Origin: Prochlorococcus sp. AG-363-K07
GTDB taxonomy: Bacteria; Cyanobacteriota; Cyanobacteriia; PCC-6307; Cyanobiaceae
Length of the DNA: 64,000 nucleotides
NCBI GenBank assembly: GCA_003280225.1
Contig: QCFO01000011.1
Location: forward strand, 1 to 64,000
Direction of reading: 5' to 3'
Positions 48,183 to 56,949 of this stretch are shown one piece after another. The translations under genes were made by a program, and so were the position numbers. Each line of letters opens with the position of its first letter. The stretch's first letter is position 1. Under the pieces are notes generated by a model. It was not told where the DNA came from and searched no databases. It saw only the letters and a list, made by a program, of their open reading frames with translations.

Positions 48183-48605
48183 GTGAGTGCCAAGGCTGAA
48201 GCTAAATCGCTCAACTTCAAAAGGAAATATTCAATAGACGTCGTACAAAAATCACTACAGAAGTAGTGGTGGAATCTTTGCTTGAAAGTGGTGCAAAGTC
48301 AAAATCTGATAAGCATTTGCCACATCCTGGAAGAACCTCATCAAGGACATTCAGAAGGCTGCTAAGGCCTTAGAATTTCACGGTAACAAACACGCCAATA
48401 TCAGTTCTGAAGAATGTGCGTTAATCCTTTCTTATCGCACGCGTAAAGGAGCAACTACACAAAAGTCCCCTACTAAAAAGCTTCTGCTAAAAAAGTAGTT
48501 GCTAAGAAGACCACTCCTGAATCAGCGATTAGAGCTGATACCTGAAGACTTGTTAAACGTGCAAGAAAAGCAAGAAAAGTATCTGATATACCTCCAGCTA
48601 GTTAG
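48183..48605 (+). pseudogene. Decayed gene for a small lysine-rich (histone-like) protein
   Basis: Consecutive protein-like pieces occur in shifting + frames. GTG 48183 starts MSAKAEAKSL; a shift leads to QLQKEIFNRRRTKITTEVVV and ESLLESGAKSKSDK; another to WKNLIKDIQKAAKALEFHG and EECALILSYRTRKGATTQK; a further shift to SAKKVVAKKTTPESAIRADT, then an in-frame TGA and RLVKRARKARKVSDIPPAS before TAG 48603. Taken together they suggest one gene of about 135 codons with at least three frameshifts and one nonsense change. The K/A-rich tail resembles DNA-binding tails (histone H1-like). A sequencing-error explanation is possible but would need several errors. Confidence 0.6.
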
Positions 48606-48842
48606 CAGCTCTTTTCCCATTATTTAAAAGGGGTGTCGGCACGTTGGCCTGCCTTTCTTTCCGAAGATAGGAATAAATCAGCTTATGTCTTAGCGTACTA
48701 GTAAAGAGCTGTGATCAGATCATTTAGGGATTGCTAACTAGTTCGCATGGTTTATCGATCTTGGTCTTCAAAAGAGGATTACATAATTAAAATGTGTTTG
48801 TGTTGACCCAACCAACCAGGAAGGATAATGTTTGGTTTAGAG
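48606..48842. other. Spacer after decayed gene
   Basis: 237 bases with no supported frame; a 19-codon + frame near 48748 is too short to judge. Confidence 0.4.
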
Positions 48843-49295
48843 TTAATCAAATGTACTTGATTTAGGATCAATCCAGACGCAATTTTCTTTTACTTTAATT
48901 TGACGGCCGTTGCTATTTCTGTAAACTCTCTTCATCACCAGTGATCTCAAATTGATAGTGTTTGTGATTATGGATTTTCTTGCAATTTTGTTGTCAATGT
49001 AATCAATCTCCTGAATCACCAATTTGTTTTTTACAAAGCTAGAAAAAACCTCTTTCATTGAATTAAAATATATACCTTCATCAACTTTGCTGGTGAGCGG
49101 TTTGAATGTTTTATTGAGAATGTCGTAATAATAAAGAGACCCATTGATTTTATTGAAAACAAACTTTCTAGGTTGAGTATTCTGACGAGCGAAACCACAT
49201 TTGACTGCCTGATAGGGGCCAGATGAAATAGGCTGAGGCTTAGAGCATGCCAGAAGGGGAAGAGTTAATAAGATTAAATAAACAAATTTTTCCAC
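48843..49295 (-). CDS. Putative lipoprotein, unknown function
   Basis: 150 residues with a lipoprotein signal: hydrophobic MEKFVYLILLTLPLLACSK, lipobox LLAC with Cys17 as the lipidated residue. The mature part is soluble, basic, with two more cysteines (KCGFA, ENCVW) that may form a disulfide in the periplasm. No family recognised. Start ATG 49295. Confidence 0.65.
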   Translation of the reverse strand: MEKFVYLILLTLPLLACSKPQPISSGPYQAVKCGFARQNTQPRKFVFNKINGSLYYYDILNKTFKPLTSKVDEGIYFNSMKEVFSSFVKNKLVIQEIDYIDNKIARKSIITNTINLRSLVMKRVYRNSNGRQIKVKENCVWIDPKSSTFD

Positions 49296-49410
49296 AAGAA
49301 ATAGCTTCTATCTCAATACTCTCACAACTATTGCAATATAAGGAAATGCTAGATAAGTCATTGAATTCCATGATCTGATTTATTGCTCTCAGCTTTTCTG
49401 TAAAGGGATC

Positions 49411-49566
49411 TTAATTTTTTAAATACAACCTTGAAATCATAATAGAGAGTAAAACTCCTATAAGAAGCCCCTCCCCAAAACCCATCCAAAATATTTGATA
49501 ATCGCTTAAACCGAATCTTGATTTCCATCTCGTGATCTTTGCTCGGTGTCTTCGGATAAGTAGCAT
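49411..49566 (-). CDS. Small membrane protein, 51 residues
   Basis: ATG 49566 on the - strand gives MLLIRRHRAKITRWKSRFGL, a basic N-terminus, then an acidic turn and one transmembrane helix (about 24-48, QIFWMGFGEGLLIGVLLSIM) ending in RLYLKN. The layout is an unmistakable membrane-protein pattern and too ordered for chance. It was below the usual length limit. Function unknown; a photosynthetic or transport auxiliary role is possible but unsupported. Confidence 0.6.
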   Translation of the reverse strand: MLLIRRHRAKITRWKSRFGLSDYQIFWMGFGEGLLIGVLLSIMISRLYLKN

Positions 49567-49645
49567 GAACATTTGAACTTACTATCAGATTTGCTTGACC
49601 ACACGTATTGGATAGTCAGAAGTGACCTGGAACTCAATGAAAAGG

Positions 49646-49879
49646 CTAAGCAGCCTGTTCCCCCACTTCAACTGTTTTCCAATCCTGTTTAGCCATATCA
49701 GTCCATATAACTAATGCGTGAGCTTTTGATGTCCTTTTTCTATATCTAAATTCTTTGTCTCCGTTATTCGCTATAGACCAGCAACCTATATATCCTTCTT
49801 GCATCGGATTCATTGGATCTTTTTCAAAAAGTAAAAGCCGTTTACCTTCTGGATCTATTAGCCAACCTTCAGGATACAT
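49646..49879 (-). CDS. Conserved small hypothetical protein, 77 residues
   Basis: Soluble, from ATG 49879: MYPEGWLIDPEGKRLLLFE, then GYIGCWSIANNGDKEFRYRK and a C-terminal ALVIWTDMAKQDWKTVEVG. The WLIDPEGKRLLLFE opening is one that I associate with short picocyanobacterial hypotheticals. No function known. The region downstream (49567-49645) is short and empty. Confidence 0.55.
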   Translation of the reverse strand: MYPEGWLIDPEGKRLLLFEKDPMNPMQEGYIGCWSIANNGDKEFRYRKRTSKAHALVIWTDMAKQDWKTVEVGEQAA

Positions 49880-50355
49880 TTCTAAGAATAGTTATCTACA
49901 AAAGAGTTAACTACTACTCTCTTGAATGTCAAGTGCTTTTTTATGAGCAAGGTTGTATCTTCCCAATCACTTGTCTGTTGACCAGCTAAATTCTTATAGT
50001 TCTTGCACCCATGGCTAAATCTCTTGTTATTTCTAGGAGTGGAGAACACATCTAGGACTTTGATGAAATAGTTCCAGGCTTAGTAGGAGTTAGTAGCTGG
50101 ATTTCTGGGGATATGGACGATTGTTTCCATTTTAATCAGGATTATTAGCATGCTGAAAGTCGTAAAAGTTCGCAGCTTGAAATTACGAGGAAATCTGATT
50201 AAAAGTGTCTGGGCTGATTTTTCTCCCTGGTATCTGCATCATTAATTCTGCACAAATTCCAAAATTTCAGTTACGCTATACCGAATTCGTCTGGTCTTCG
50301 TAATGTATTCAGAAAGAGTTGGGCCTTAAGCGTCTTCTCATATAAAGAGGTAAAA
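49880..50355. other. Intergenic stretch
   Basis: 476 bases. Only a 31-codon basic + frame, 50150-50245 (MLKVVKVRSLKLRGNL...), is visible, and it is weak. The promoter for the next gene should be near 50300-50340. Confidence 0.4.
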
Positions 50356-50931
50356 ATGCGTATCGTGATTTTTATTTTTTGGATTTTAACGGGAATCGCA
50401 TCAGGGGTGGTAGCTTCTGATAAAGGCCACGGTTTTGGATCTTGGGCTTTCGCTGGATTATTGTTAGGTCCTCTTGGGCTAATAGCTGCTGCAGGATTGT
50501 CCGATCAGAAACTCAGGGAATATATAAGAAGATCAATAGAACCCCAATCAATTCGAGAGCATTGGAATGCTCAAGACCTTTTGGAGCAATCTCCTTTAGA
50601 TGTTGATTCAAAGCCTAGGCTTCTTATGGAAGGTTCATTCAATTCTGAGCATCAAGTTCAGTACAATTTGAATGATAAATATGTAGGCGATTTCCTACTA
50701 GGAAAGAGTGCTTCTCAGAATCAAATATGGGGCAAGATTTTAGAATTACTTGAATTTCGAAGCTCAGATATAGCGTTTTTGGCTGATAGGTCAAAGTCAA
50801 ATCTAAACCTGTCATTAACTGGTGGTAGAGCTTATAAGATTCGGAAATCAGATGGGAAAAAGCTTGCTTTGGCTTATGCAAAACAAACTTCTGATATGGA
50901 TATTCTTCATTGGCAGGTCAAGCTTTATTGA
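50356..50931 (+). CDS. Hypothetical membrane-anchored protein
   Basis: 191 residues. Two hydrophobic segments (about 1-20 and 28-48, the second GFGSWAFAGLLLGPLGLIAA) with GLLLGPLGLIAA typical of small phage-like or glycine-zipper anchors, then a soluble domain (about 60-191) with several charged helices. No family recognised. Start ATG 50356 with GAGG upstream. It is on the same strand as the prepilin peptidase 158 bases ahead. Confidence 0.6.
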   Translation: MRIVIFIFWILTGIASGVVASDKGHGFGSWAFAGLLLGPLGLIAAAGLSDQKLREYIRRSIEPQSIREHWNAQDLLEQSPLDVDSKPRLLMEGSFNSEHQVQYNLNDKYVGDFLLGKSASQNQIWGKILELLEFRSSDIAFLADRSKSNLNLSLTGGRAYKIRKSDGKKLALAYAKQTSDMDILHWQVKLY

Positions 50932-51088
50932 TTATTGTAAAGCATCTAAAATCTTAAGTATATATTTAAAGCTATTGTATTATCTTTTAATAAGACTCTA
51001 GCTTTAATTAGACGAAAGTAAAATAGGCTATATTTGAATCTAAATTAAATTCAATGCTAGGCTAAATCTAATCTATTAATGTAAGACA

Positions 51089-51904
51089 ATGGTCTTGGAT
51101 AAAATATCCCTTATAAAAGCTATTTTTGTTTTTATAATAGGATCTTGCTTCGGTAGTTTTGTTAATGTAGTAATTTATCGACTTCCTCGTGGCGAATCAG
51201 TTATTTCCCCAGGAAGTCATTGTATACAATGTAACTACAAGATCCGTTGGTTTGAAAATATACCTATAATCAGCTGGTTCCTTTTGAAAGGTAGGTGTAC
51301 ACATTGCAATACAAATATATCAGTTATATATCCTACATTGGAACTATTCTGTGCTCTTTTGTTCTTATTAAATAATTACTCTTCTCCATCGAGTTTTGAA
51401 ACCAGCTCAGAGCTAATGAGAATAATATTTGGATGGATTTTAATCTCAATACTACTTACGGTGGCAGTACTAGATATTAAATATTTTTGGATTCCGGACT
51501 CTAGTTGTAGATTTGGCTTGATATCGGGAATTGGATCTTCTGCAGTTTTAACACTATTATCACAAGATAATACTGGATTAACTTTGCTATTAGATTCAAT
51601 AATAGCTACATTTTTCGGTTACATAGCCTTTCGACTTATAAGTACGATTGGATTGCAACTCTTTAAACGACCTGCAATGGGTAAGGGAGATGCAAAGCTT
51701 TCAGCGATGTTGGGATCCTGGCTAGGGATACAAGGACTTTGTTTAACGATTTGGCTGGCATTTAACTTGGCAGGTATATATGTATTATTAGGCTTAATAA
51801 CAAAAAAGATTAATAGATACCAAAAGGTTCCATTTGGTGCTTTCTTAGCATCAGCTGGAATATTAGTATGGCATTTTGGTAATACAATGCTTTCTCCTTG
51901 GTAA
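51089..51904 (+). CDS. pilD: Prepilin peptidase (PilD, A24 family)
   Basis: 271-residue inner-membrane aspartyl protease that removes the leader of type IV prepilins and N-methylates the new N-terminus. Motifs: GSCFGSFVNVVIYRLPRG, two CxxC pairs (CIQCNY, CTHCNT) forming a zinc site, first catalytic aspartate region LDIKYFWIPD, and the GxGD motif GKGDAKLSAMLG. About eight hydrophobic segments. ATG 51089 gives a full-length protein. It is at the edge of the pilus locus and converges on pilC. Confidence 0.94.
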   Translation: MVLDKISLIKAIFVFIIGSCFGSFVNVVIYRLPRGESVISPGSHCIQCNYKIRWFENIPIISWFLLKGRCTHCNTNISVIYPTLELFCALLFLLNNYSSPSSFETSSELMRIIFGWILISILLTVAVLDIKYFWIPDSSCRFGLISGIGSSAVLTLLSQDNTGLTLLLDSIIATFFGYIAFRLISTIGLQLFKRPAMGKGDAKLSAMLGSWLGIQGLCLTIWLAFNLAGIYVLLGLITKKINRYQKVPFGAFLASAGILVWHFGNTMLSPW

Positions 51905-52027
51905 TTATATAGGAAAATATACATCAATTATTTTTTTGGCTAAATTGTTTTAAGGGATTCTCTTTGCTAAGGCATTAATCTAAATTTTAGAAGTAGAATT
52001 AACAAATAATGAATATTATAATTCCAA

Positions 52028-53386
52028 TTATCCAACAGTTTGCATCATGCTAAACATTGGTAAATACATTGCTATTAAGATAATGCCAACGAAAACAGCT
52101 ACAAAGACTATCATTAATGGTTCCATTATTGATGTCAATGCCTTAACACTCGCAGAGACTTCGTCTTCATAGAAATCTGCTAACTTTGTAATCATCTGAC
52201 TTAGTTCGCCTGTCTCTTCGCCAATACGGAACATGGATGTGAACATTGTTGGTATTACTTGCTCTTGATCTAATACCCTATAAATAGGGTTCCCTGATTG
52301 AATGTCTTTGTGCATTCTATCAATTATTCTGCTAAATACTCTGTTTGAGATAGTCCTTTTTGCTATTGTTAATGATTCCAAAATGGGCACACCAGCTGAA
52401 TTTAGTGAAGATAATGTTCTTGAGAAATTCGCCAAGCAAGATTTGGTAACAAGGTCTTTAGTAATCGGTAGCTGTAATAAAGCTTTGTCATACCACCACA
52501 TTACAGATGATTTGTTTGATAGATACTTTGCAAACCAATAAAATGTAAGTCCACTAGGAATAGCCTTCAAATAAAACTGACTTGACCTAAGTTGATTAGA
52601 AAAATCAACTAGCATTTGTGTTATACCTGGTAATGCGGCCCCTGATGTTTTATATATATCTACAAATATCGGGATAACAAAAAGCATCATTATAAAAACT
52701 ACCACGATTGTAAGAACAGCAATTGCGATGGGATATGCCATTGCACTTTGTATTTGACCTTTGATTTTTGCTAGGCTCTCTAGCAACTTTGCCTGACGGT
52801 CCAATGTGTCAGGTAAGAGGCCAGCAGTCTCTCCTGCTGTTACAAGAGCTCTATACATTGGGTTAAATACTTCTTGATATTTGTCCAGCATTTCAGACAT
52901 TGTTAAACCCTTACTTATTCCCACTGCTATTTCTTTAAACACGTATTTTATTGAGGTATTTTCTGATGTCTCGGAAATTATTTTTAATGCTTCTAATAAG
53001 GGTAAGCCTGTCCTAACCATAGATGCTAATTGTTTTGTAGCAACAGCCAAATCTTTTGTAGGAGGAGATTTAATCCTTCTGCCTTCCATGGAATTACGGA
53101 CTATCAATGTTTTTTGATCTGCTCGCAGTGATGTATCACCTTCTAAGTATTCTTTCCTTTCCTGAATCCTCCTCTCTACGTATGTTTTTAGAGTATAGAT
53201 CTTATTTTTCTGCCTTTTTCTTATTGACTTGTTTTTCACTGGCATCACCCTATCCATTTTCTTCTGTATTAATTTATTCTCATCTTTTGATGTCTTTTTG
53301 TTTCCATCATTGGATACTTTCCTCTTATAGCGGGCTCTTTCCATCAACCGCCTTAGCTTAGGATTTTCAATGTATTTGTAGCTCAC
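52028..53386 (-). CDS. pilC: Type IV pilus platform protein PilC (GspF family)
   Basis: 452-residue inner-membrane platform with two GspF domains. The N-terminal 100 residues are strongly basic (K/R-rich), then KQLASMVRTGLPLLEALKI and LAELE-like helices of the first domain (about 108-230), hydrophobic TM segments (for example IAIAVLTIVVVFIMMLFVIP), the second domain (about 310-430) and C-terminal TMs (LMIVFVAVFVGIILIAMYLP). It follows pilT (30 bases between), so pilB-pilT-pilC make one - strand operon. The long basic N-terminus is somewhat longer than in gammaproteobacterial PilC. Confidence 0.94.
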   Translation of the reverse strand: MSYKYIENPKLRRLMERARYKRKVSNDGNKKTSKDENKLIQKKMDRVMPVKNKSIRKRQKNKIYTLKTYVERRIQERKEYLEGDTSLRADQKTLIVRNSMEGRRIKSPPTKDLAVATKQLASMVRTGLPLLEALKIISETSENTSIKYVFKEIAVGISKGLTMSEMLDKYQEVFNPMYRALVTAGETAGLLPDTLDRQAKLLESLAKIKGQIQSAMAYPIAIAVLTIVVVFIMMLFVIPIFVDIYKTSGAALPGITQMLVDFSNQLRSSQFYLKAIPSGLTFYWFAKYLSNKSSVMWWYDKALLQLPITKDLVTKSCLANFSRTLSSLNSAGVPILESLTIAKRTISNRVFSRIIDRMHKDIQSGNPIYRVLDQEQVIPTMFTSMFRIGEETGELSQMITKLADFYEDEVSASVKALTSIMEPLMIVFVAVFVGIILIAMYLPMFSMMQTVG

Positions 53387-53416
53387 AGAACTAACTCATC
53401 TTATATTAAAGTTCAT

Positions 53417-54490
53417 TTAAATATTATCTGTAGAGTTAATATCATTTAGTAAGCCCTTTAAAACATTGGGTCTATTGCATTTATACACAGCTTCATCTGT
53501 AGTTATTATGCCTTTAGCTACAAGTTGAGAAAGGGATTGCTCTAATGTTTGCATGCCATACTTTCCACCTATTTGAAGCTGTGAGTAAACCTGTGATGAT
53601 TTTGCCTCACGCACAAGATTTGCTATGGCATTATTATTCACTAGAATTTCGGCTGCTAAGGTCCTAGTATTATCTGTAGTTTTGCATAATGTTTGAGATA
53701 TCACACCTATGAGTGATGATGATAACTGAACTCTTATTTGCATCTGTTGAGATGTTGGGAAGACATCAATAATCCTATCTATAGTTTGTGCTGCAGAAGC
53801 AGTATGCAGAGTTCCCATAACAAGGTGACCTGTTTCTGCAGCTGTTATGGCTAAACTTATCGTTTCTAGATCCCTCATTTCACCGACTAGAATAATGTCA
53901 GGATCTTCACGTAGTGCTGATCGAAGAGCCTTAGAAAAAGAATTAGTATCTTCTCCTACTTCTCTTTGTCGAACTAAACAGTTTTTATTCTCATAGATAA
54001 ATTCAATTGGATCCTCAATTGTGAGTATATGATGTGCTTGATTAGTATTAATCCAGTCAATAGAGCTTGCTAAAGTTGTAGTTTTTCCTGAACCAGTAGG
54101 ACCAGTTACCAGTATTAGTCCTCTAGGTCTATTTAAAAGCTGTTGAACACTATCGGGAAGCCCTATCTTAGAAAAGCTAGGAATACTTGTATTCAATGCT
54201 CTCATAACACATGAGATCTTGCCCCTATCTAAAAAGAGATTTATTCTAAACCTTGCTATTCCGCTTAATCCATAACTACAATCAAAGTCCTTTTCTTGGT
54301 CAAAATTTTGGAGCTTTTGTTCTCCAAGCATATTTTCCAGTTGCTCCCTCAGCTCCGAACTTGGGAATGGTGAACTAGATGCTGGAAGTATTTGGCCCTG
54401 TATCCGAAAGTAAGGAACACTATCCCCTGTTAGATGTAAGTCAGAGCCATTTCTCTTGACTAATTCCGACATAAGTTCTGTAAGGTTCAT
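53417..54490 (-). CDS. pilT: Retraction ATPase PilT
   Basis: 357-residue hexameric ATPase that powers pilus disassembly. Walker A GPTGSGKTT lies at residues 130-138; the Asp box region TIEDPIEF, Walker B LREDPDIILVGEMRD and His box TLHTASAAQTIDRIIDVFP are intact. The N-terminal DNA-like domain LMSELVKRNGSDLHLTGDS is typical of PilT. Its start overlaps the pilB stop by four bases (ATGA), so it is translationally coupled to pilB. A retracting pilus is therefore likely. Confidence 0.95.
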   Translation of the reverse strand: MNLTELMSELVKRNGSDLHLTGDSVPYFRIQGQILPASSSPFPSSELREQLENMLGEQKLQNFDQEKDFDCSYGLSGIARFRINLFLDRGKISCVMRALNTSIPSFSKIGLPDSVQQLLNRPRGLILVTGPTGSGKTTTLASSIDWINTNQAHHILTIEDPIEFIYENKNCLVRQREVGEDTNSFSKALRSALREDPDIILVGEMRDLETISLAITAAETGHLVMGTLHTASAAQTIDRIIDVFPTSQQMQIRVQLSSSLIGVISQTLCKTTDNTRTLAAEILVNNNAIANLVREAKSSQVYSQLQIGGKYGMQTLEQSLSQLVAKGIITTDEAVYKCNRPNVLKGLLNDINSTDNI

Positions 54491-56310
54491 AGTTCTTCAG
54501 CTGGAGTTTCGTCTAACAAGCAGACTCGTTCTACTTCTTCAATTGTAGTCATCTGATTTTTGACTAGGTTCATTCCATAGACTAGTAAGCTTCTCCCTGC
54601 TTTAGTAAATGCATGTTCCCTTATTAAATCTGCATTTGATTGTTTCATAATTAGATCCCGAATGACGTCATTGACCTTCATTACCTCATAGATCCCTATA
54701 CGACCTTTATATCCAGTTCCACCGCAAATAGAGCATTTTGCTGTACCTGAAATAACAGTCTTCTTGAGAAAACGAGCTTGTTTAATGCCAAGATTCAATG
54801 CGAGGTCATCCTTACCATGTTGTAAATCTTTTATTGTGCTGCATGAGGGGCAAACTTTCCTAACTAATCTTTGAGCAACAACCCCAAGAATTGAAGATCC
54901 TATTAGGTACGGCGGTATTTCCATTTCTGCAAGCCTTGTTATAGCAGTAGCCGTATCATTAGCATGTAATGTTGTGAACACCATATGACCAGTTAAAGCT
55001 GCTTCCATTGCAGCTTGTGCAGTCTCCTTATCTCTCGTTTCGCCCACTAAAATTATGTCAGGATCTTGCCTCATAAGTGATCTTAGGGCTCTTGAAAAGT
55101 CTAACCCTTTTTCTCTAAGTACTTGAACTTGGTGAATACCATCAAGTGTATATTCAACAGGGTCCTCTACCGTACTTATATTGACATCTGGAGTATTTAA
55201 CTCACTTAACATGGAGTAAAGTGTTGTAGATTTTCCACTTCCAGTAGGACCAACAACAATTACTATCCCATAGGGTGATTTTGCCATTCCTCTTATTAAA
55301 GATAATTCATCTTTTTCTGTAATTAATTTAGATAGGTTAAGAACCGAGCTATCACTTTCGAGAGCTCTAAGGACTACTTTTTCTCCCCATTTGCCAGGCA
55401 AAGTACTTACTCTGAAATCTGACTTTCTTCCTCTTAATAAACAACGAATCCTACCATCCTGTGGAAGTCTTTTTTCTGATATATCTAGGTTACTCATTAT
55501 TTTTATTCTACTAACTATTGGATTAATATGGGACTTTGGAAATGCAAAAGCTTCTTTTAAAACACCATCAACTCTATAGCGAATCCGTAGACGATCTTCT
55601 AGGGGTTCTGCATGAATATCAGAACTTTTCAATATGAAACATTTACTTAAGATAGAGGCAACTCCAGCAATGACTGGATCTTTTGATGCTGTTAGTTCTT
55701 CTCCAAAGAACCTATCATTTTCAATATCAGAATCTTCACCAATATTTGCTTCGGCTAGTTGAATAAGGGCATCATCGTTTTCTTCATCCACAAGGTCTAG
55801 ATCAAATTCATCATCCTCTAATTCTTCTGCGTCGTAGGCAGTAGAGATTGAATCAAGTTGTTCATCTGGCTCTAGAACCGTAAAGTCGGGATTTGATGGA
55901 AATGGGCTAGTGAATTCACCCGAGCTATCCTGTATAGAGTTTTGATAGTCATCTCTTATATCGTTTGTCTTTGTGGAAGGTTCTACTTGGTAATTATTCT
56001 GATTAGATTTATTCGAAGAGCTCGCTGGAATTGATTCAGTATTTCCCGAGTGATTACTTTCGAACCAATTTTCCCACTCAAGTGGTGTTATTTGCTTTAA
56101 GGAAACTTCTAGTTGGAACTCTCTTTTTATTTTCTTAACGACTTGTTTGACCTTGATATAGTCTGGATTCATGGCACCTAAGTCTACAAATCCTTCGCCT
56201 ATATTCATTGCTATAAGTCCTGCGTCTTCGCATAATTCAGGCGTTAAAAAGGCATTAAGTTCATTTTGGCTCATATTTTTCATATCTTCTTTGATCTCAA
56301 AAGCTGACAT
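54487..56310 (-). CDS. pilB: Extension ATPase PilB
   Basis: 607-residue GspE-family ATPase driving pilus assembly. The N-terminal region has a short MshEN/GspE_N-like part (about 15-85) followed by a low-complexity and very acidic linker (about 150-200, with ELEDDEFDLDLVDEENDD). Walker A GPTGSGKST is at residues 354-362, Asp box TVEDPVEYTLDG, Walker B RQDPDIILVGETRD, and a zinc tetracysteine region CPSC ... CSICGGTGYKGR near the end. It is the first gene of the - strand operon. Start ATG 56310, 119 bases divergent from the pilus biogenesis operon on +. Confidence 0.95.
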   Translation of the reverse strand: MSAFEIKEDMKNMSQNELNAFLTPELCEDAGLIAMNIGEGFVDLGAMNPDYIKVKQVVKKIKREFQLEVSLKQITPLEWENWFESNHSGNTESIPASSSNKSNQNNYQVEPSTKTNDIRDDYQNSIQDSSGEFTSPFPSNPDFTVLEPDEQLDSISTAYDAEELEDDEFDLDLVDEENDDALIQLAEANIGEDSDIENDRFFGEELTASKDPVIAGVASILSKCFILKSSDIHAEPLEDRLRIRYRVDGVLKEAFAFPKSHINPIVSRIKIMSNLDISEKRLPQDGRIRCLLRGRKSDFRVSTLPGKWGEKVVLRALESDSSVLNLSKLITEKDELSLIRGMAKSPYGIVIVVGPTGSGKSTTLYSMLSELNTPDVNISTVEDPVEYTLDGIHQVQVLREKGLDFSRALRSLMRQDPDIILVGETRDKETAQAAMEAALTGHMVFTTLHANDTATAITRLAEMEIPPYLIGSSILGVVAQRLVRKVCPSCSTIKDLQHGKDDLALNLGIKQARFLKKTVISGTAKCSICGGTGYKGRIGIYEVMKVNDVIRDLIMKQSNADLIREHAFTKAGRSLLVYGMNLVKNQMTTIEEVERVCLLDETPAEEL

Positions 56311-56366
56311 GGTTTCAGAAGACTCCTTTGGTGCTCCTTTTAAATGCTAGTAACAACATAAAGGTG

Positions 56367-56395
56367 TTGGCTCTTCTAGTCAATCTAGCTATAAT
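56367..56395 (+). promoter_or_regulatory. Sigma70-type promoter for the PilP/M/N/O/Q operon
   Basis: TTGGCT at 56367-56372 and TATAAT at 56390-56395 are separated by 17 bases, the optimal spacing, and the -10 is a perfect consensus. Transcription would begin near 56402, about 28 bases before ATG 56430. It lies within the 119-base region between divergent pilB and the + strand operon. Confidence 0.6.
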
Positions 56396-56429
56396 AGTAG
56401 AAGATGTTGCCCTAGACTTCTAGGACCCC

Positions 56430-56948
56430 ATGAAAAATAGTTTTTACAGGGGATTTTTAGATTTATCAATTAAAAACATCTTTCTGATTTGTGGATTTTT
56501 AATGATTGCTGGAGCTTCAGCCTCTGTCGCAATTTCGCAGGGCTCTAGGGTAAAAACAACCATTGTTGGCCAGCATGAACTGCCTGTTAAGAAGATCTTA
56601 GTCAATTCCCCCCTCCCTCCGGAGGCTCTCTTGCCTATGCCAGTAGGTAATTTGGATTTAGCGGCAAGAAAAGTGGCGAGCTCTAGGAATCCATTCCAAA
56701 AGCCTTCAGGCCTTCAAGCGGCAAATTTGGCTATTCTTAATAGACAAATTCAATTTAGTGGTATAGCAAAATCAGTTGATTCAGTCGTCGCAATGATAAA
56801 GACTACCGAAGGACAAGAGGCTTATGAAGTTGGCGATACTCTTGGCAACGGTTTTGTTGTTACGTCAATTTCAAGCATTGATGTGACTGTAGATATATCA
56901 GATGGCTTGAGAAATTATAGGCTTTCATTGAAGGAAATCAAAGATTAA
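56430..56948 (+). CDS. PilP/GspC-like pilus biogenesis protein
   Basis: 172 residues: a short N-terminal signal anchor (about 15-38, NIFLICGFLMIAGASASVAI) and a periplasmic part ending in a small beta domain (RQIQFSGIAKSVDSVVAMIK, GDTLGNGFVVTSIS). The layout, first in a pilM-N-O-Q-like operon, is that of PilP or a GspC-like adaptor which links the inner-membrane alignment complex with the secretin. In classical loci PilP follows PilO, so its position here is shifted. Sequence identity to known PilP appears low; the function is inferred from context. Confidence 0.65.
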   Translation: MKNSFYRGFLDLSIKNIFLICGFLMIAGASASVAISQGSRVKTTIVGQHELPVKKILVNSPLPPEALLPMPVGNLDLAARKVASSRNPFQKPSGLQAANLAILNRQIQFSGIAKSVDSVVAMIKTTEGQEAYEVGDTLGNGFVVTSISSIDVTVDISDGLRNYRLSLKEIKD

Positions 56949-56949
56949 T

